A DNA stretch of 64,000 nt from Sulfurimonas sp. (GCA_028684815.1 JAQUFE010000005.1:1-64000), one strand, 5' to 3'; positions 1-8,434 are shown, counted from the first letter of the stretch. Translations and numbers: made by a program. The notes: generated by a model not told the origin, from the sequence alone.

Positions 1-555
1 AAATTCAACAGCTTTCCAATTGCCGTTTTCATCTTTAATCATGTTCATAGCTAAACAATGAACATGAAGGTGCATATCATCATTACGACTCTCTGAGTGA
101 TCGAATCTGGTAAAAAGCATCTTCGATTCTGCTTTTTTACCTTTCATGTTATTTCTATCTTTTGTATAGCTATAATTCGCTTCGGCGAAATCTAGAGATT
201 TATCAATACTTCTATTAAAAGCAGCTCTGATTTTATTTTTCATTTCATCATCTGAAACCTCATATAAAATTGAGATATCCTTATCAGCTGCAAACGTCAA
301 ATCGCAAGCTGCTCTTTTTCTTTCGCCGCTCTCATCAAAATCTTTCGATGTCAATCTGAGCAATTGCTCACCTTCTAAATTCTGACCCATTAAAAGCTTG
401 TCAAAATCTGCTAAATTAAACTCGCCAAGTCCTAAGTCCTCTTTAAGTTTGCCATAAAATGAACCTTGTTCATATGCATTATTTATATAGTATGTGTCTT
501 GCTCAAAATAATTTCTCGCACTATCTGAGCTCGTCAATTTTGGTTGTGCCAACAT
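1..555 (-). CDS. MobF-family conjugative relaxase, N-terminal part (runs off window)
   Basis: This is the first 185 residues of a TrwC/TraI-type relaxase, which nicks oriT and carries the transferred strand in conjugation. The N-terminus has a tyrosine cluster (Y16, Y22, Y23) in the MobF catalytic position. Residues 161-171 contain the HLHVH three-histidine metal site preceded by SRNDD, as in TrwC. The reading frame is open to the left edge, so the helicase half lies outside the window. The start is the ATG at 553-555, with AAAGGAG eight bases upstream. It is the last gene here of a minus-strand conjugation run. Its identity is seen from motifs; family membership is firm. Confidence 0.88.
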   Translation of the reverse strand, partial: MLAQPKLTSSDSARNYFEQDTYYINNAYEQGSFYGKLKEDLGLGEFNLADFDKLLMGQNLEGEQLLRLTSKDFDESGERKRAACDLTFAADKDISILYEVSDDEMKNKIRAAFNRSIDKSLDFAEANYSYTKDRNNMKGKKAESKMLFTRFDHSESRNDDMHLHVHCLAMNMIKDENGNWKAVEF

Positions 556-679
556 AAAATTAACTCCTTTGTTTTGCTGTTTTGTTCCAAAAATCAAACT
601 AAAATTATTCTCAACGAGTTTGCGAATAATTCCAAACTTAAGTTTAAATTAAGTTTTCTCTATAATTCAGGCACCGAAC

Positions 680-694
680 CCACTCGTAGAGTGG
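680..694. other. Short hairpin upstream of relaxase; possible oriT element
   Basis: CCACTC and GAGTGG form a perfect 6-bp stem with a 3-base loop, placed between the iterons and the relaxase start. MobF origins of transfer usually carry such an inverted repeat beside nic, close to the relaxase gene. No nic sequence is recognised, so the oriT role is inference from position only. Confidence 0.35.
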
Positions 695-704
695 AGCCGT
701 TGCT

Positions 705-766
705 TGTAGCCGATGTGTAGCCATAATGTAACCGCTATGTAGCCGATGTGTAGCCACTATGTACCC
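705..766. repeat. Six 11-bp-phased iterons (TGTAGCC core)
   Basis: Copies of TGTAGCC begin at exactly 705, 716, 727, 738, 749 and 760. The third reads TGTAACC and the sixth TGTACCC. The strict 11-bp step puts every core on the same face of the helix, which is typical of a protein-binding array. The array lies between a small HTH gene and the relaxase. In plasmid R388 the StbA protein binds similarly phased 9+2-bp repeats beside oriT, so this could be the target of the neighbouring HTH protein. The repeat is seen directly; the binding partner is inferred. Confidence 0.8.
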
Positions 767-771
767 TTGCC

Positions 772-1143
772 CTATTCAAGGGGCTTCACGACCGCTCTTC
801 CGTGATTAATCATGTCGTTCGCGGATATCTTTTTACTTGAGAGTTTTAGCAGTTTATCAAGGGCTTCTTCTTGAGTTTTTGTCTTTATCAACTCTTTTGG
901 TTTTTGAATAGTTTGATTTGAAACTGTAGGTTTTTGAACAATTTGCTTATCTTGAACTTGTCTTTTTAACCATCTATTTAGATTACTTTTTTTTGCTTTA
1001 ATTCCAACCGTTTCTAAATATTCTAAAATTACTTTTGCAGAAAACCCACGGCTTTTAAGCTCAAGAATTTCTTCTCTGTGCTTATAAAAAACAGATTTTC
1101 CAACCTGCTTTTTATTTATGAACTTTTCAAGTTTTGGGTTCAT
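772..1143 (-). CDS. Small HTH protein of the conjugative element, StbA-like candidate
   Basis: A 123-residue basic protein. Residues about 20-62 look like a helix-turn-helix (KHREEILELKSRGFS followed by a recognition-like SNLNRWLKRQ). The C-terminal half is a Lys/Gln/Thr-rich tail. It starts three bases after the stop of the ParA-like gene, so the two are probably cotranslated. The phased iteron array begins six bases beyond its stop codon. HTH protein, ParA-like ATPase and phased repeats beside a MobF relaxase resemble the R388 stbAB/oriT module, which handles plasmid positioning and transfer. That analogy is inferred from organisation, not from recognised sequence identity. Confidence 0.6.
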   Translation of the reverse strand: MNPKLEKFINKKQVGKSVFYKHREEILELKSRGFSAKVILEYLETVGIKAKKSNLNRWLKRQVQDKQIVQKPTVSNQTIQKPKELIKTKTQEEALDKLLKLSSKKISANDMINHGRAVVKPLE

Positions 1144-1146
1144 CTT

Positions 1147-1908
1147 TTAATCCTGAAGAGTTAGACCTGCAAGGTGATACGATATTGTGGACTTCCCAAC
1201 TCCACCCTTTGAGGAGGCTACGGCTATGCAGTTTGTATCTTTAATCAACTTTTTGAATTGACTGAGCACCCCATCAAGATATTCTCTCGCAAGTTTGGAC
1301 TGATCATATTTTCGCTTTAGATTTTTAAAAACCTCTTTATCTCCACCGCTTTTTTCAAAAAACAAACTCATAGCATCTGCTTTTTCGATTCCATCTCCAA
1401 ATTGTGCAAGTTCTGAAATTGTGACACCATCCATTGCCGCAAGTTCAAAAAGAGGAGTTCGGGGAACAACAATTGTTTTTGGATTTTTAATTTTGTCACA
1501 AAAAGCTTCTGTTCCGTATTTGTCAGAACCATACCAAAACACAAACTCTTCTTTTGCTTTTTCAATGCTAGTCGCTTGATTTAAAACAAAAATTGTATTT
1601 TCGGGATCACCAATCATATTGTAAGTATCATAAGCATTTTGAAGTTGTGCCAAACTGTTTCCTATCGGTATAAGATAAATAAATGGGATTCCACTGCTTG
1701 AGATTATTTTTAATCCTGCTTTTGAGTCATCTCCTCCGCCGAGATCACAAACCAATCTGATATCATCAGCCATCATTTCAAACATCATGTCCGAAAAAGC
1801 CTCTTCGGCTCCCTCAACCTTAACACTCACACTATCCACTACTTGACTGTTATAAAACACATTACTATTGTTGTTATTGTCTATCTCTAATATTCTTACT
1901 TTTTTCAT
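1147..1908 (-). CDS. ParA/MinD-type P-loop ATPase with circularly permuted domain order
   Basis: A 253-residue protein carrying all the ParA hallmarks in rotated order. It opens with the strand that normally follows the P-loop helix (KVRILEIDNNN, residues 3-13). It continues with a Walker-B-like LVCDLGGGDDS (about 53-63) and an IFVLNQ base-recognition-like strand (about 105-110). It ends with the deviant Walker A, SSKGGVGKST, only about 16 residues before its stop. In ordinary ParA/TraL/StbB proteins the KGGVGKST motif lies within the first 20 residues. The start has AAGGAAAATGAG before ATG, and no P-loop coding sequence lies upstream. The role is probably partition or positioning of the element with the adjacent HTH protein (inference). 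Confidence 0.75.
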   Translation of the reverse strand: MKKVRILEIDNNNNSNVFYNSQVVDSVSVKVEGAEEAFSDMMFEMMADDIRLVCDLGGGDDSKAGLKIISSSGIPFIYLIPIGNSLAQLQNAYDTYNMIGDPENTIFVLNQATSIEKAKEEFVFWYGSDKYGTEAFCDKIKNPKTIVVPRTPLFELAAMDGVTISELAQFGDGIEKADAMSLFFEKSGGDKEVFKNLKRKYDQSKLAREYLDGVLSQFKKLIKDTNCIAVASSKGGVGKSTISYHLAGLTLQD

Positions 1909-1918
1909 CTCATTTTCC

Positions 1919-2449
1919 TTATTTATTTTTTTGAATCATGACTGCATAGCCATTTTTCAATTTTTTAAATTTTAAATTTTCTGGTATCACAATGTACCTT
2001 GCCTCGTTGTTTTCACCCAACTTCAAGCCCTCATCTTTGAACACCTTTATCAGTCTATCATCTGAGCTCACGGGGATGATAGGTCTATAAATATTCAAGC
2101 CGTATCCACTCAAAAAAGCGAACATAATAAGTAGAATCAGATTCACAAATTTCTGAGGTTTGGTTTTTCTATTAATTTCAATGAGCTTTTCATTAATCTC
2201 ATCTAATTCATTAAAATCCACCTTGTCTTTAATTTTGTCAATCTTGTTTCCAATTTTCAAGACTTCTCTCTCAAACTGTTCTTCTAGCCTTGTGGTATCA
2301 ATTTTCCAATTTTCCAGCTTCTTGAGCTGCTCTTTGAGCAAGCTCAAATCCTCGATATCCTTGAGTTCGCTTACCGCACCCTCAAGTTTAAGTGCTTGAA
2401 AAGTTATATCTTCAAGCACATCTTTAAGTTCTTTTACATCCATTTTCAC
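1919..2449 (-). CDS. Coiled-coil membrane protein of conjugative element
   Basis: A 176-residue protein that is not recognised by family. Residues about 1-95 are a long charged heptad-rich coiled coil (Leu/Ile/Glu/Lys). Residues about 103-120 (FVNLILLIMFAFLSGYG) form one membrane segment, and the remaining ~55 residues form a small soluble domain. It lies between the large membrane protein and the ParA-like gene, in the same direction, with AAAGGAG before the ATG. A coiled coil anchored next to a ParA-like ATPase could link DNA positioning to the membrane or coupling complex, but this is only context. Confidence 0.5.
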   Translation of the reverse strand: MKMDVKELKDVLEDITFQALKLEGAVSELKDIEDLSLLKEQLKKLENWKIDTTRLEEQFEREVLKIGNKIDKIKDKVDFNELDEINEKLIEINRKTKPQKFVNLILLIMFAFLSGYGLNIYRPIIPVSSDDRLIKVFKDEGLKLGENNEARYIVIPENLKFKKLKNGYAVMIQKNK

Positions 2450-2469
2450 TCCTTTATTTTAAATTAAAT

Positions 2470-5277
2470 CTAAACCCTAGCCGTATGAGTTTGAGTTGCT
2501 TGTTGCAAGCTTTCACCAACTGAATCAGCCACGCTATTCATTCGCTCATACACCAATTCCACAAAAAACTGAGGCATCTTCCACATAATTGAAACCGCCA
2601 AAACCAACTTCAAAACTGCAAAAGCAAACTTTGAAACTCCGTAAAATAGATACTTATATAGAAACATTTCCATCAGGGTGCCAATATTAGATAAGTCAAA
2701 TTCACTCATCTTAAACGCCCAACTCGCATTTTCAATCGTATCCATCGAGTTGAAAAAACTATTGATGAATATAAGCTCAAAAGTACTAGCCAATGACACC
2801 GCATATATGCCTAAAAACACACATATAACGATAAGAATTGTCTTAAATCCAACGACAAAAGCCTTACTCACAAAACTCGTAATTCGTTGTTCCTGATTCT
2901 TAGAAAATGCAAACATAATCCCAAAAAGCGAAGCAAAAAACACAAATAATTTTTCAATAAAAAGTAATAGAAAAAGGAAGAGGGAACCGACTACAAGCAC
3001 AATATATATCATGGATTGAAATATAGATTTAATTATAATACTCGCGATTTGCAAATCCAAAACATCTATATCTTTATCGAATTTCAGCGCGTTTCTTACT
3101 TTTCTCAAAGTGCGAATCGTCTTCACAGCCACCTTGCCCATTCCAAATGTAATTAAAGTCGAAGCATTTCCAACTTTTCGTAAACCTTCATCTATCATCT
3201 TATCTTTAATTGGATGGATAATTTTTGCCAGCTGATAGCCGCCAAACATCGCTAGATAAGGCAAATCCTCACTTATTGACTTAATAAAACCTGTCGTCAA
3301 ATCTGTAAGTGCATCTTCATCATTTTTAGCAACTGCATCATCAATCGCCTTAGATTTCTTATCCAAATCATCCGTAAGAATCCCAATATTATCTATCATC
3401 ATAGAAGTCGCTGGTAGAAATGCTATAGAGAGGTATCCCATCTTAGCGAAGCTCGCCCATTGAATCTCGCTAATCACTTTTAAGTATTCAACTTTCGATT
3501 GTTGAGTACTTTGTGATTTTTTATTGTTCAACAACTCATTCAGCTCATCCAACCTAGATTGAGCAGCTATCATTTGCTTTTTATTTTGATAGCAGCCAGA
3601 TAACGAAAGAGGTGAGAAGTTAGATTCGCGAAATTTATAAACCGAATCTTTATCGACGATTCCACTCTGACTTTGACTGTTATAGATGCTAATCCCACTT
3701 TCCATCATCGCATTCGCTTCACGCTCTGTTTTAGGGTAAAAGTTAGCTCTTAAAGTCGATATAGAAGCCGATTGGTCGAGAAACAATCCACCCTTAGATT
3801 TCCAATCATAAAAGTCATAGTTATCAGCTGTCTTGTCTAGATTTTGAGTTCGATAATGCTTTAATTTGTCAATTAGGCCTTTAGTATCGTAGTTCGAGGA
3901 ACACATCTTAATATCAATAGTTGACCTTTTCTCAAGCTCTTTGATTAATATTTTCTTTTCAGTTGCCATCGCCTTAATCTGACCTGCATCAAAAACCCCT
4001 GCACTAGCTGTTGTTCCAGATAAAAATGACCTAATTGCGATTTCTGCGAATCCATCCGCGACCCAATTGGTTTGGCTATAAAACAATTGAATCAATGCTT
4101 GAATATTCGATTGTTGAACTATCAGCTCACTCTTAACCATATCATCACTTTTAGATTCATACTGAATATTCAACTTCTCAACATCCCAAGCAAAAAACAT
4201 AATCGCAATAAAAAGCCCAGCAACGAACCTCTGTAAATCGTTTTCACGATGGTGACTGAGTTTCATGACCCTACTTGTGATAGAAGGCATTGCCCACGTT
4301 GAAAAAACTGAATACCCAATTACGATAAATCCCAGAATTGAGACTATATCAATTATCAAGTCATTCGATTTAAGCCAAAAGTCAAGTAGCATAAAGTAAG
4401 AGTCATCAGCCAACGCTGCACTTACATCTCTAATCCTAGCCTGAGTCTGAACATCCTCATAGAATCTATCAGATGAAAATCCATCTCCATTCCAAATATC
4501 AAAGAAGCTCTTAAAACTCTGAGTCAAGCCCTCTACTATGGTATCGTTTGGCAAAACAGTATAACCGCTTCTAGTTTTTAAATCCCTAGTTAAAAGCGTT
4601 TGTTCAAGATTGAAAAGCTCGACATTAAAACTAACCAATCCATCTAAAATATCCGCTAAATCAAGAAATTTGTCATCCCCATTCTTCTTATAATCAACTG
4701 TATATTTCAGTTCCTGTTGTTTCAGCTGGTCGTTAAAGCTCTCGTTCTCTTCAATCAGTTTCAGCGTTGATTCACTGTTGTCAATATTTTTAGTAGTAGA
4801 ATATTTTTCCTGACAAGCCTGATTCGTAAAGGTTTCAGTGTGCAGAACAGTCTCAGATTGGGTTGTTAAAGTCTGATATTGAGTGATAGGATTGAGCACG
4901 GAACAGCTCAATTTTCCATTTTTTAAATCAATATAATTTAATCTTGTTCTGAACCCCTGTGCAATCTTTTCAGAAACAAGAGAAGGACACACATAATCAA
5001 TAGGAGATTCACAAGACGGCATCGTGACGGTTGGCACAAAATACTTTTCTACCTCTTGCACTTTGCCAGCTCTATTGTCTTTCCAAGTTTGCTTATACGA
5101 AGCATCCGCATTTGACTCTTGAACTTCAACAAGGGTAGTCTTGTTTGCCTGCAAATCAGCTAGCTCGTTACTGTAAGTAGTTTTAGAATTATCGTTTGCA
5201 TCTGCTACAGGGTCATACGCACCTACTCCTTGAGTGAAAAACAAAACCAAACCAATGGCTAATAAATATTTTTTCAT
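2470..5277 (-). CDS. Large polytopic membrane protein, probable mating-pair formation component (TraG-N/VirB6/TrbL-like)
   Basis: A 935-residue protein with a clear signal peptide (first ~20 residues, LLAIGLVLFFTQGVGA). A Cys-containing periplasmic region of ~270 residues follows. There are membrane segments near residues 300-325 and 350-365, and several more in the last 230 residues. The middle stretch is charged and predicted soluble. This combination in a relaxase-linked operon fits a conjugation channel component such as TraG-N, VirB6 or TrbL, but no diagnostic motif was identified. It follows the next upstream gene by four bases. Function is inferred; membrane topology is read from the sequence. 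Confidence 0.5.
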   Translation of the reverse strand: MKKYLLAIGLVLFFTQGVGAYDPVADANDNSKTTYSNELADLQANKTTLVEVQESNADASYKQTWKDNRAGKVQEVEKYFVPTVTMPSCESPIDYVCPSLVSEKIAQGFRTRLNYIDLKNGKLSCSVLNPITQYQTLTTQSETVLHTETFTNQACQEKYSTTKNIDNSESTLKLIEENESFNDQLKQQELKYTVDYKKNGDDKFLDLADILDGLVSFNVELFNLEQTLLTRDLKTRSGYTVLPNDTIVEGLTQSFKSFFDIWNGDGFSSDRFYEDVQTQARIRDVSAALADDSYFMLLDFWLKSNDLIIDIVSILGFIVIGYSVFSTWAMPSITSRVMKLSHHRENDLQRFVAGLFIAIMFFAWDVEKLNIQYESKSDDMVKSELIVQQSNIQALIQLFYSQTNWVADGFAEIAIRSFLSGTTASAGVFDAGQIKAMATEKKILIKELEKRSTIDIKMCSSNYDTKGLIDKLKHYRTQNLDKTADNYDFYDWKSKGGLFLDQSASISTLRANFYPKTEREANAMMESGISIYNSQSQSGIVDKDSVYKFRESNFSPLSLSGCYQNKKQMIAAQSRLDELNELLNNKKSQSTQQSKVEYLKVISEIQWASFAKMGYLSIAFLPATSMMIDNIGILTDDLDKKSKAIDDAVAKNDEDALTDLTTGFIKSISEDLPYLAMFGGYQLAKIIHPIKDKMIDEGLRKVGNASTLITFGMGKVAVKTIRTLRKVRNALKFDKDIDVLDLQIASIIIKSIFQSMIYIVLVVGSLFLFLLLFIEKLFVFFASLFGIMFAFSKNQEQRITSFVSKAFVVGFKTILIVICVFLGIYAVSLASTFELIFINSFFNSMDTIENASWAFKMSEFDLSNIGTLMEMFLYKYLFYGVSKFAFAVLKLVLAVSIMWKMPQFFVELVYERMNSVADSVGESLQQATQTHTARV

Positions 5278-5281
5278 CTTA

Positions 5282-6352
5282 TTACCTCTCTCTTGCCGTT
5301 GCGTTTGAAATTATGCAAACTACACCACGATAGATGAAATGCCAGCGATAGACACCATTATTAAGCTGCACAAATGTAGGAATTGTAATAAACCTGCGAT
5401 CTCTAAAATCAATATTAATTTCAGAACCATCACTAGCCTTAGCAATCTCTTGATTTTCATTAACTCTAACTAGCTCATAAGCAATAGGTCGAGTTTCAAT
5501 ATACTTATCAAAATCAGTTCTAAGCAACTCAATATCACTCCCGCTAATCTTAATCCCTAAGTTCTTAGCTTGATTTAACAATCTCTCTTCCATAGCTTTC
5601 GCACTTTTTTGATTTAAAATCGCTTTCTCATTCTTATCCTCAGCCATAATCTTAGTCTCAACCAAACTTTTAATCATAACTTTCTTATAAAATTCGCCAC
5701 CACCAAGAATAAAAGTTAAAATCGCAAGCGTCCCTAAAAATCCAAAGAAATATTTTCTATACTCAATCAACAAAGCCTTATCTCTTTTCTCATCTTCAGC
5801 AGAAAAAAGCTTCACATAGCTCAAATTAACCTTATCAACTTTCTTCCAACCCTTATATTTCTGTAATAAGATATCCATCACAAGTTTTTCAAACATGAAA
5901 ATCATAAGCGAATATTGGATAGCGTAGTTAATGATTGCGTTGATTTTCAAACCCTGCAGCTCTCGAAAATAGGCAATATAGAGTATGATATAGGTGATTG
6001 AAAATATGAAAAGCCCAAGGTTTGCGAAAAACTCCGAACCCTTAATCTTAACAATAGAGTAAGCTGCATAAAAAAGACTAGCAAGAGATAGCCCTAGCAT
6101 CGAAGGGTAATACATATTCACAGAAAACAAAACATACATCGCCAACACAATAGGTAAATACTTCAAAACCCAGATTTCAGCCATAGAAGCCGTACTTAAT
6201 CCAGACTCAACCAAATCACTCTTAATGTAAGTAAAATTCTCATCCGTAGCAATCTCTTTTTTATAAAGATTAGACTTAACCTCTCTCTTTAATCCAAAAA
6301 CAGGAATATCCCACAGAATTGCGGGATAATAGTTAGTTATTATCTTCTTCAT
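5282..6352 (-). CDS. Multi-pass membrane protein of the conjugative element, unknown
   Basis: A 356-residue protein that is not recognised. It has hydrophobic segments near residues 65-80, 85-100, 108-128, 140-160 and 205-222. A soluble C-terminal domain of ~130 residues then begins with an Ala/Lys/Glu-rich helix. It is tightly packed (four bases) before the 935-residue membrane protein and six bases after the preceding gene, so it belongs to the same transfer operon. It is plausibly an inner-membrane part of the transfer apparatus. No catalytic motif is visible. Confidence 0.5.
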   Translation of the reverse strand: MKKIITNYYPAILWDIPVFGLKREVKSNLYKKEIATDENFTYIKSDLVESGLSTASMAEIWVLKYLPIVLAMYVLFSVNMYYPSMLGLSLASLFYAAYSIVKIKGSEFFANLGLFIFSITYIILYIAYFRELQGLKINAIINYAIQYSLMIFMFEKLVMDILLQKYKGWKKVDKVNLSYVKLFSAEDEKRDKALLIEYRKYFFGFLGTLAILTFILGGGEFYKKVMIKSLVETKIMAEDKNEKAILNQKSAKAMEERLLNQAKNLGIKISGSDIELLRTDFDKYIETRPIAYELVRVNENQEIAKASDGSEINIDFRDRRFITIPTFVQLNNGVYRWHFIYRGVVCIISNATARER

Positions 6353-6358
6353 AAGAGC

Positions 6359-7075
6359 CTACTTTGTGCCGTCAGGCACACACAACACTCTCTTACCATT
6401 CTTTATCACAGTATAGTCGTGATGCCAAAAGATAAAAACCTTAGAAATTAGTCCTCTGCTCACTTCCATCTCTGTTCGATAGAGTTGAAGCCAATACTTT
6501 TGATCCTCAAATTTTTTAATGATTCTTTCAACCTCTTCTTCTAATGGTTTTTTCAAACGCCCTGAGCAATAACCTAGGCTTTTCGGAATTGCAGTATTAC
6601 GAACCTCGATTTGTGCCTGTTTTAATTCTTGCATGTTTCCCTTTATGCACTTCCCATGCAACTCATTCCAACCAGCCATTAGAAGCACCATCACCACACC
6701 AATCCCAAGAAGACGGTTTTTCATCTTCTGTTGTTTGATTGTCTCTCTATTGTACTCAAGCGGAGCTTCTTTAAGTTTGCCGCTGTTTAAGAGTATATAT
6801 GTCTTATTGTCCGGTCCCGCATAGGTACAATGATCTATTTTTTTTAATTTTATTTTCTCTTCATTATTTTCCATCTCATTCTCCTTGTTATTTCTCTGAG
6901 CCTCTTGAACTTGTTTTCCAACGATATACAGTTCTTTCAACATGTCATTTCTATCGATTTTCAGCCCATTCGCATCTAAATATCGCTTAAATTCCTGTAC
7001 ACTTCCAGCTTCATTAATTTTGCGAAAATCCTGCACAGCTTTCGCGAAATTCGCCACTCTCATATGCTTTTGCAT
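6359..7075 (-). CDS. Bitopic protein, first gene of transfer operon; may be two fused products
   Basis: A 238-residue protein of unknown family. Residues 1-67 are a charged helical region. A membrane segment (LLGIGVVMVLLMAGW) lies near residues 121-136, followed by a cysteine-containing soluble domain. The start ATG is preceded by AAGGAGATTGAG. Inside the frame, Met68 (6872-6874) is preceded by an equally good AAGGAGAATGAG, the same layout as other starts in this operon. The gene may therefore yield a full-length protein and a separate 171-residue form, or be a fusion of two ancestral genes. Confidence 0.5.
   Translation of the reverse strand: MQKHMRVANFAKAVQDFRKINEAGSVQEFKRYLDANGLKIDRNDMLKELYIVGKQVQEAQRNNKENEMENNEEKIKLKKIDHCTYAGPDNKTYILLNSGKLKEAPLEYNRETIKQQKMKNRLLGIGVVMVLLMAGWNELHGKCIKGNMQELKQAQIEVRNTAIPKSLGYCSGRLKKPLEEEVERIIKKFEDQKYWLQLYRTEMEVSRGLISKVFIFWHHDYTVIKNGKRVLCVPDGTK
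6872..6886 (-). promoter_or_regulatory. In-frame internal ribosome-binding site and start codon
   Basis: AAGGAG, a 6-base spacer and ATG sit in frame at codon 68 of the surrounding gene. They reproduce almost exactly the signal at the gene's own start (AAGGAGATTGAG-ATG). The following peptide MENNEEKIKL looks like a natural N-terminus. The signal is seen; use of the internal start is inferred. Confidence 0.5.
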
Positions 7076-7221
7076 CTCAATCTCCTTATTTTTTATCTTT
7101 AATTAATTATATGCTAATACTCAATAACATATAACAACATTAATAGTCAAATTTGGACGGAGACAATCCGTGAACCCGTGTTTATTGCAGGGTTTCCGAT
7201 TTAGCGACAATGGTTTATTAT

Positions 7222-7252
7222 TAGAGGATTTTGAGTATTTAATAATCCTCTA
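7222..7252. terminator. Weak hairpin between replication gene and transfer operon
   Basis: TAGAGGATT and AATCCTCTA form a perfect 9-bp inverted repeat around a 13-base AT-rich loop, 59 bases past the stop of the DUF4373-like gene. It lacks a convincing U tract, so it may be a terminator, an operator or an origin element. The rest of 7076-7310 holds a TATAAT-like box near 7106 on the minus strand and short ACTAGAG tandem copies near 7285-7300. Confidence 0.3.
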
Positions 7253-7310
7253 TTAAGCCCCAAAACATGAGACTTAATAGAAGACTAGAGACTAGAGGCT
7301 AGAAGCACCT

Positions 7311-8063
7311 CTAACTAGCTAGAATAATGTCTCTGTTCTCATATAGATACTTCCATATCTCGAATGCCGTTTTTTTAGGTAAAAATCTCAAATTCTGAGA
7401 ATTCATAATTAGACCGTCTAGATTGAGAATTAGAGGAACATTGTCTAACCCGTAGCCATTAACATAGAACTCTTCGCTTGTGTGGATTTCTTTGAATCTT
7501 TTTCTAAATTCTTCAAACCCCTCTCTCTTCTCTTCTTCTAGTTCTAGAGAGATAGTTTTATTTATTTCTTTATTTATTGATTTATTAATTGATTTATTAT
7601 ATGGTACTGGGGTAGTACCAGCCCCCACATAGCCCCCTTGAATTGAGTCTAGTTGACTCAACTTACTATCAAGCTCAAGGATTTGTTCTTTTTGCTTGAT
7701 TTGACGTTTTTTTGAGGCTATTTCGCCCCCTATTTTTCCGTTTCTGACAGACTCATAATAAGGCTCAAGTTGCTGGATAATGAAAGGTGAACATACCTTC
7801 TGTTTTAGTTCATTTTCGTAAATTCTGAATAAGTCATAACTGATTACTATGTCTTCTAGAATTTTAAGACTAACGTCGAAACTGCGGCTCAAAAAGCTCA
7901 AATCCGCAAAATAGAACTCATGCTCAGGTTGGGATACTGCATAATCTATTAGCATGGTTGCTGCGCCCACGCCACTAGCACCTGGAAAATCAGTACGAAT
8001 TTGCATAAAAGTTCTTGTATTAGTGAATCCAATTGGAAATGGTAGATATTTTGGGATTGCCAT
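7311..8063 (-). CDS. DUF4373-like replication-initiation protein of mobile element
   Basis: A 250-residue protein. Residues about 15-115 resemble the winged-helix N-terminal domain of DUF4373/DnaD-like replisome organisers of phages and plasmids, ending in the typical NGKIGGEIASKKRQ basic turn. A low-complexity Asn/Lys/Ser/Ile linker (about 155-172, from a TTTATT-type nucleotide repeat) follows, as is common in this family. A charged C-terminal domain comes next. It probably helps initiate replication of the excised element. It stands apart from the transfer operon, with its own upstream inverted repeat. The family call is by recognition, moderate. Confidence 0.55.
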   Translation of the reverse strand: MAIPKYLPFPIGFTNTRTFMQIRTDFPGASGVGAATMLIDYAVSQPEHEFYFADLSFLSRSFDVSLKILEDIVISYDLFRIYENELKQKVCSPFIIQQLEPYYESVRNGKIGGEIASKKRQIKQKEQILELDSKLSQLDSIQGGYVGAGTTPVPYNKSINKSINKEINKTISLELEEEKREGFEEFRKRFKEIHTSEEFYVNGYGLDNVPLILNLDGLIMNSQNLRFLPKKTAFEIWKYLYENRDIILAS

Positions 8064-8104
8064 TTTATTATTCCTTATCTATTTTTCTAAACAAGGTTTG
8101 AGGT

Positions 8105-8130
8105 TTGTGAAGCTATAATTGCAGTCACAA
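8105..8130. promoter_or_regulatory. TTGTGA/TCACAA inverted repeat, candidate operator
   Basis: TTGTGA (8105-8110) and TCACAA (8125-8130) are perfect inverted half-sites 14 bp apart, enclosing an AT-rich TATAAT-containing core. They lie about 42-67 bp upstream of the DUF4373-like gene, so they could bind a dimeric regulator of that gene. The spacing is wider than the CRP-type TGTGA-N6-TCACA site, so the regulator is unknown. Confidence 0.35.
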
Positions 8131-8224
8131 GCCTTTATCTTATTCAGTTAATGGTTTTGTATTAATTAGTTAGATTTCTTCTTTATCTGCCCCGCCAAGA
8201 ACGATTTTTGAAGATTTCTAACGA

Positions 8225-8434
8225 CTATTCTGCTATTGCTACTTTTTTACTATTTGCCCATTCCACCAACTCACTTACTTGATAATAGACTCTCCCATAT
8301 ATTTTTATAAATGGTATTTGTCTTTTTTGTCTTAGTTGTGCAAGTGTGCTCTCTTCAGTTGGTGGTAGAATTTCAACATTATCAATTATCAAACCTTGGC
8401 TCAATTCTTTGTTATTTATTTTTTTATCTATCAT
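8225..8434 (-). CDS. AlpA/excisionase-like winged-helix protein
   Basis: A 69-residue protein. Residues about 26-65 match the MerR-like DNA-binding fold of AlpA/excisionase proteins: an N-terminal helix, a LRQKRQIPFIKIYGRVYY wing and a C-terminal ELVEWANSKK helix. Such proteins direct excision or activate integrase in integrated elements, which fits the location near the tRNA-proximal end. Its start overlaps the end of the preceding RHH gene by 11 bases. Its first 11 residues (MIDKKINNKEL) are identical to those of the 107-residue protein at 8663-8986. Confidence 0.7.
   Translation of the reverse strand: MIDKKINNKELSQGLIIDNVEILPPTEESTLAQLRQKRQIPFIKIYGRVYYQVSELVEWANSKKVAIAE

Noticed and set aside
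1147-1908. Permuted ParA as a frameshift or truncation artefact
   Set aside because: The frame is continuous with a good start. The region upstream encodes a different coiled-coil protein without a P-loop, and the Walker A segment is in frame at the end.
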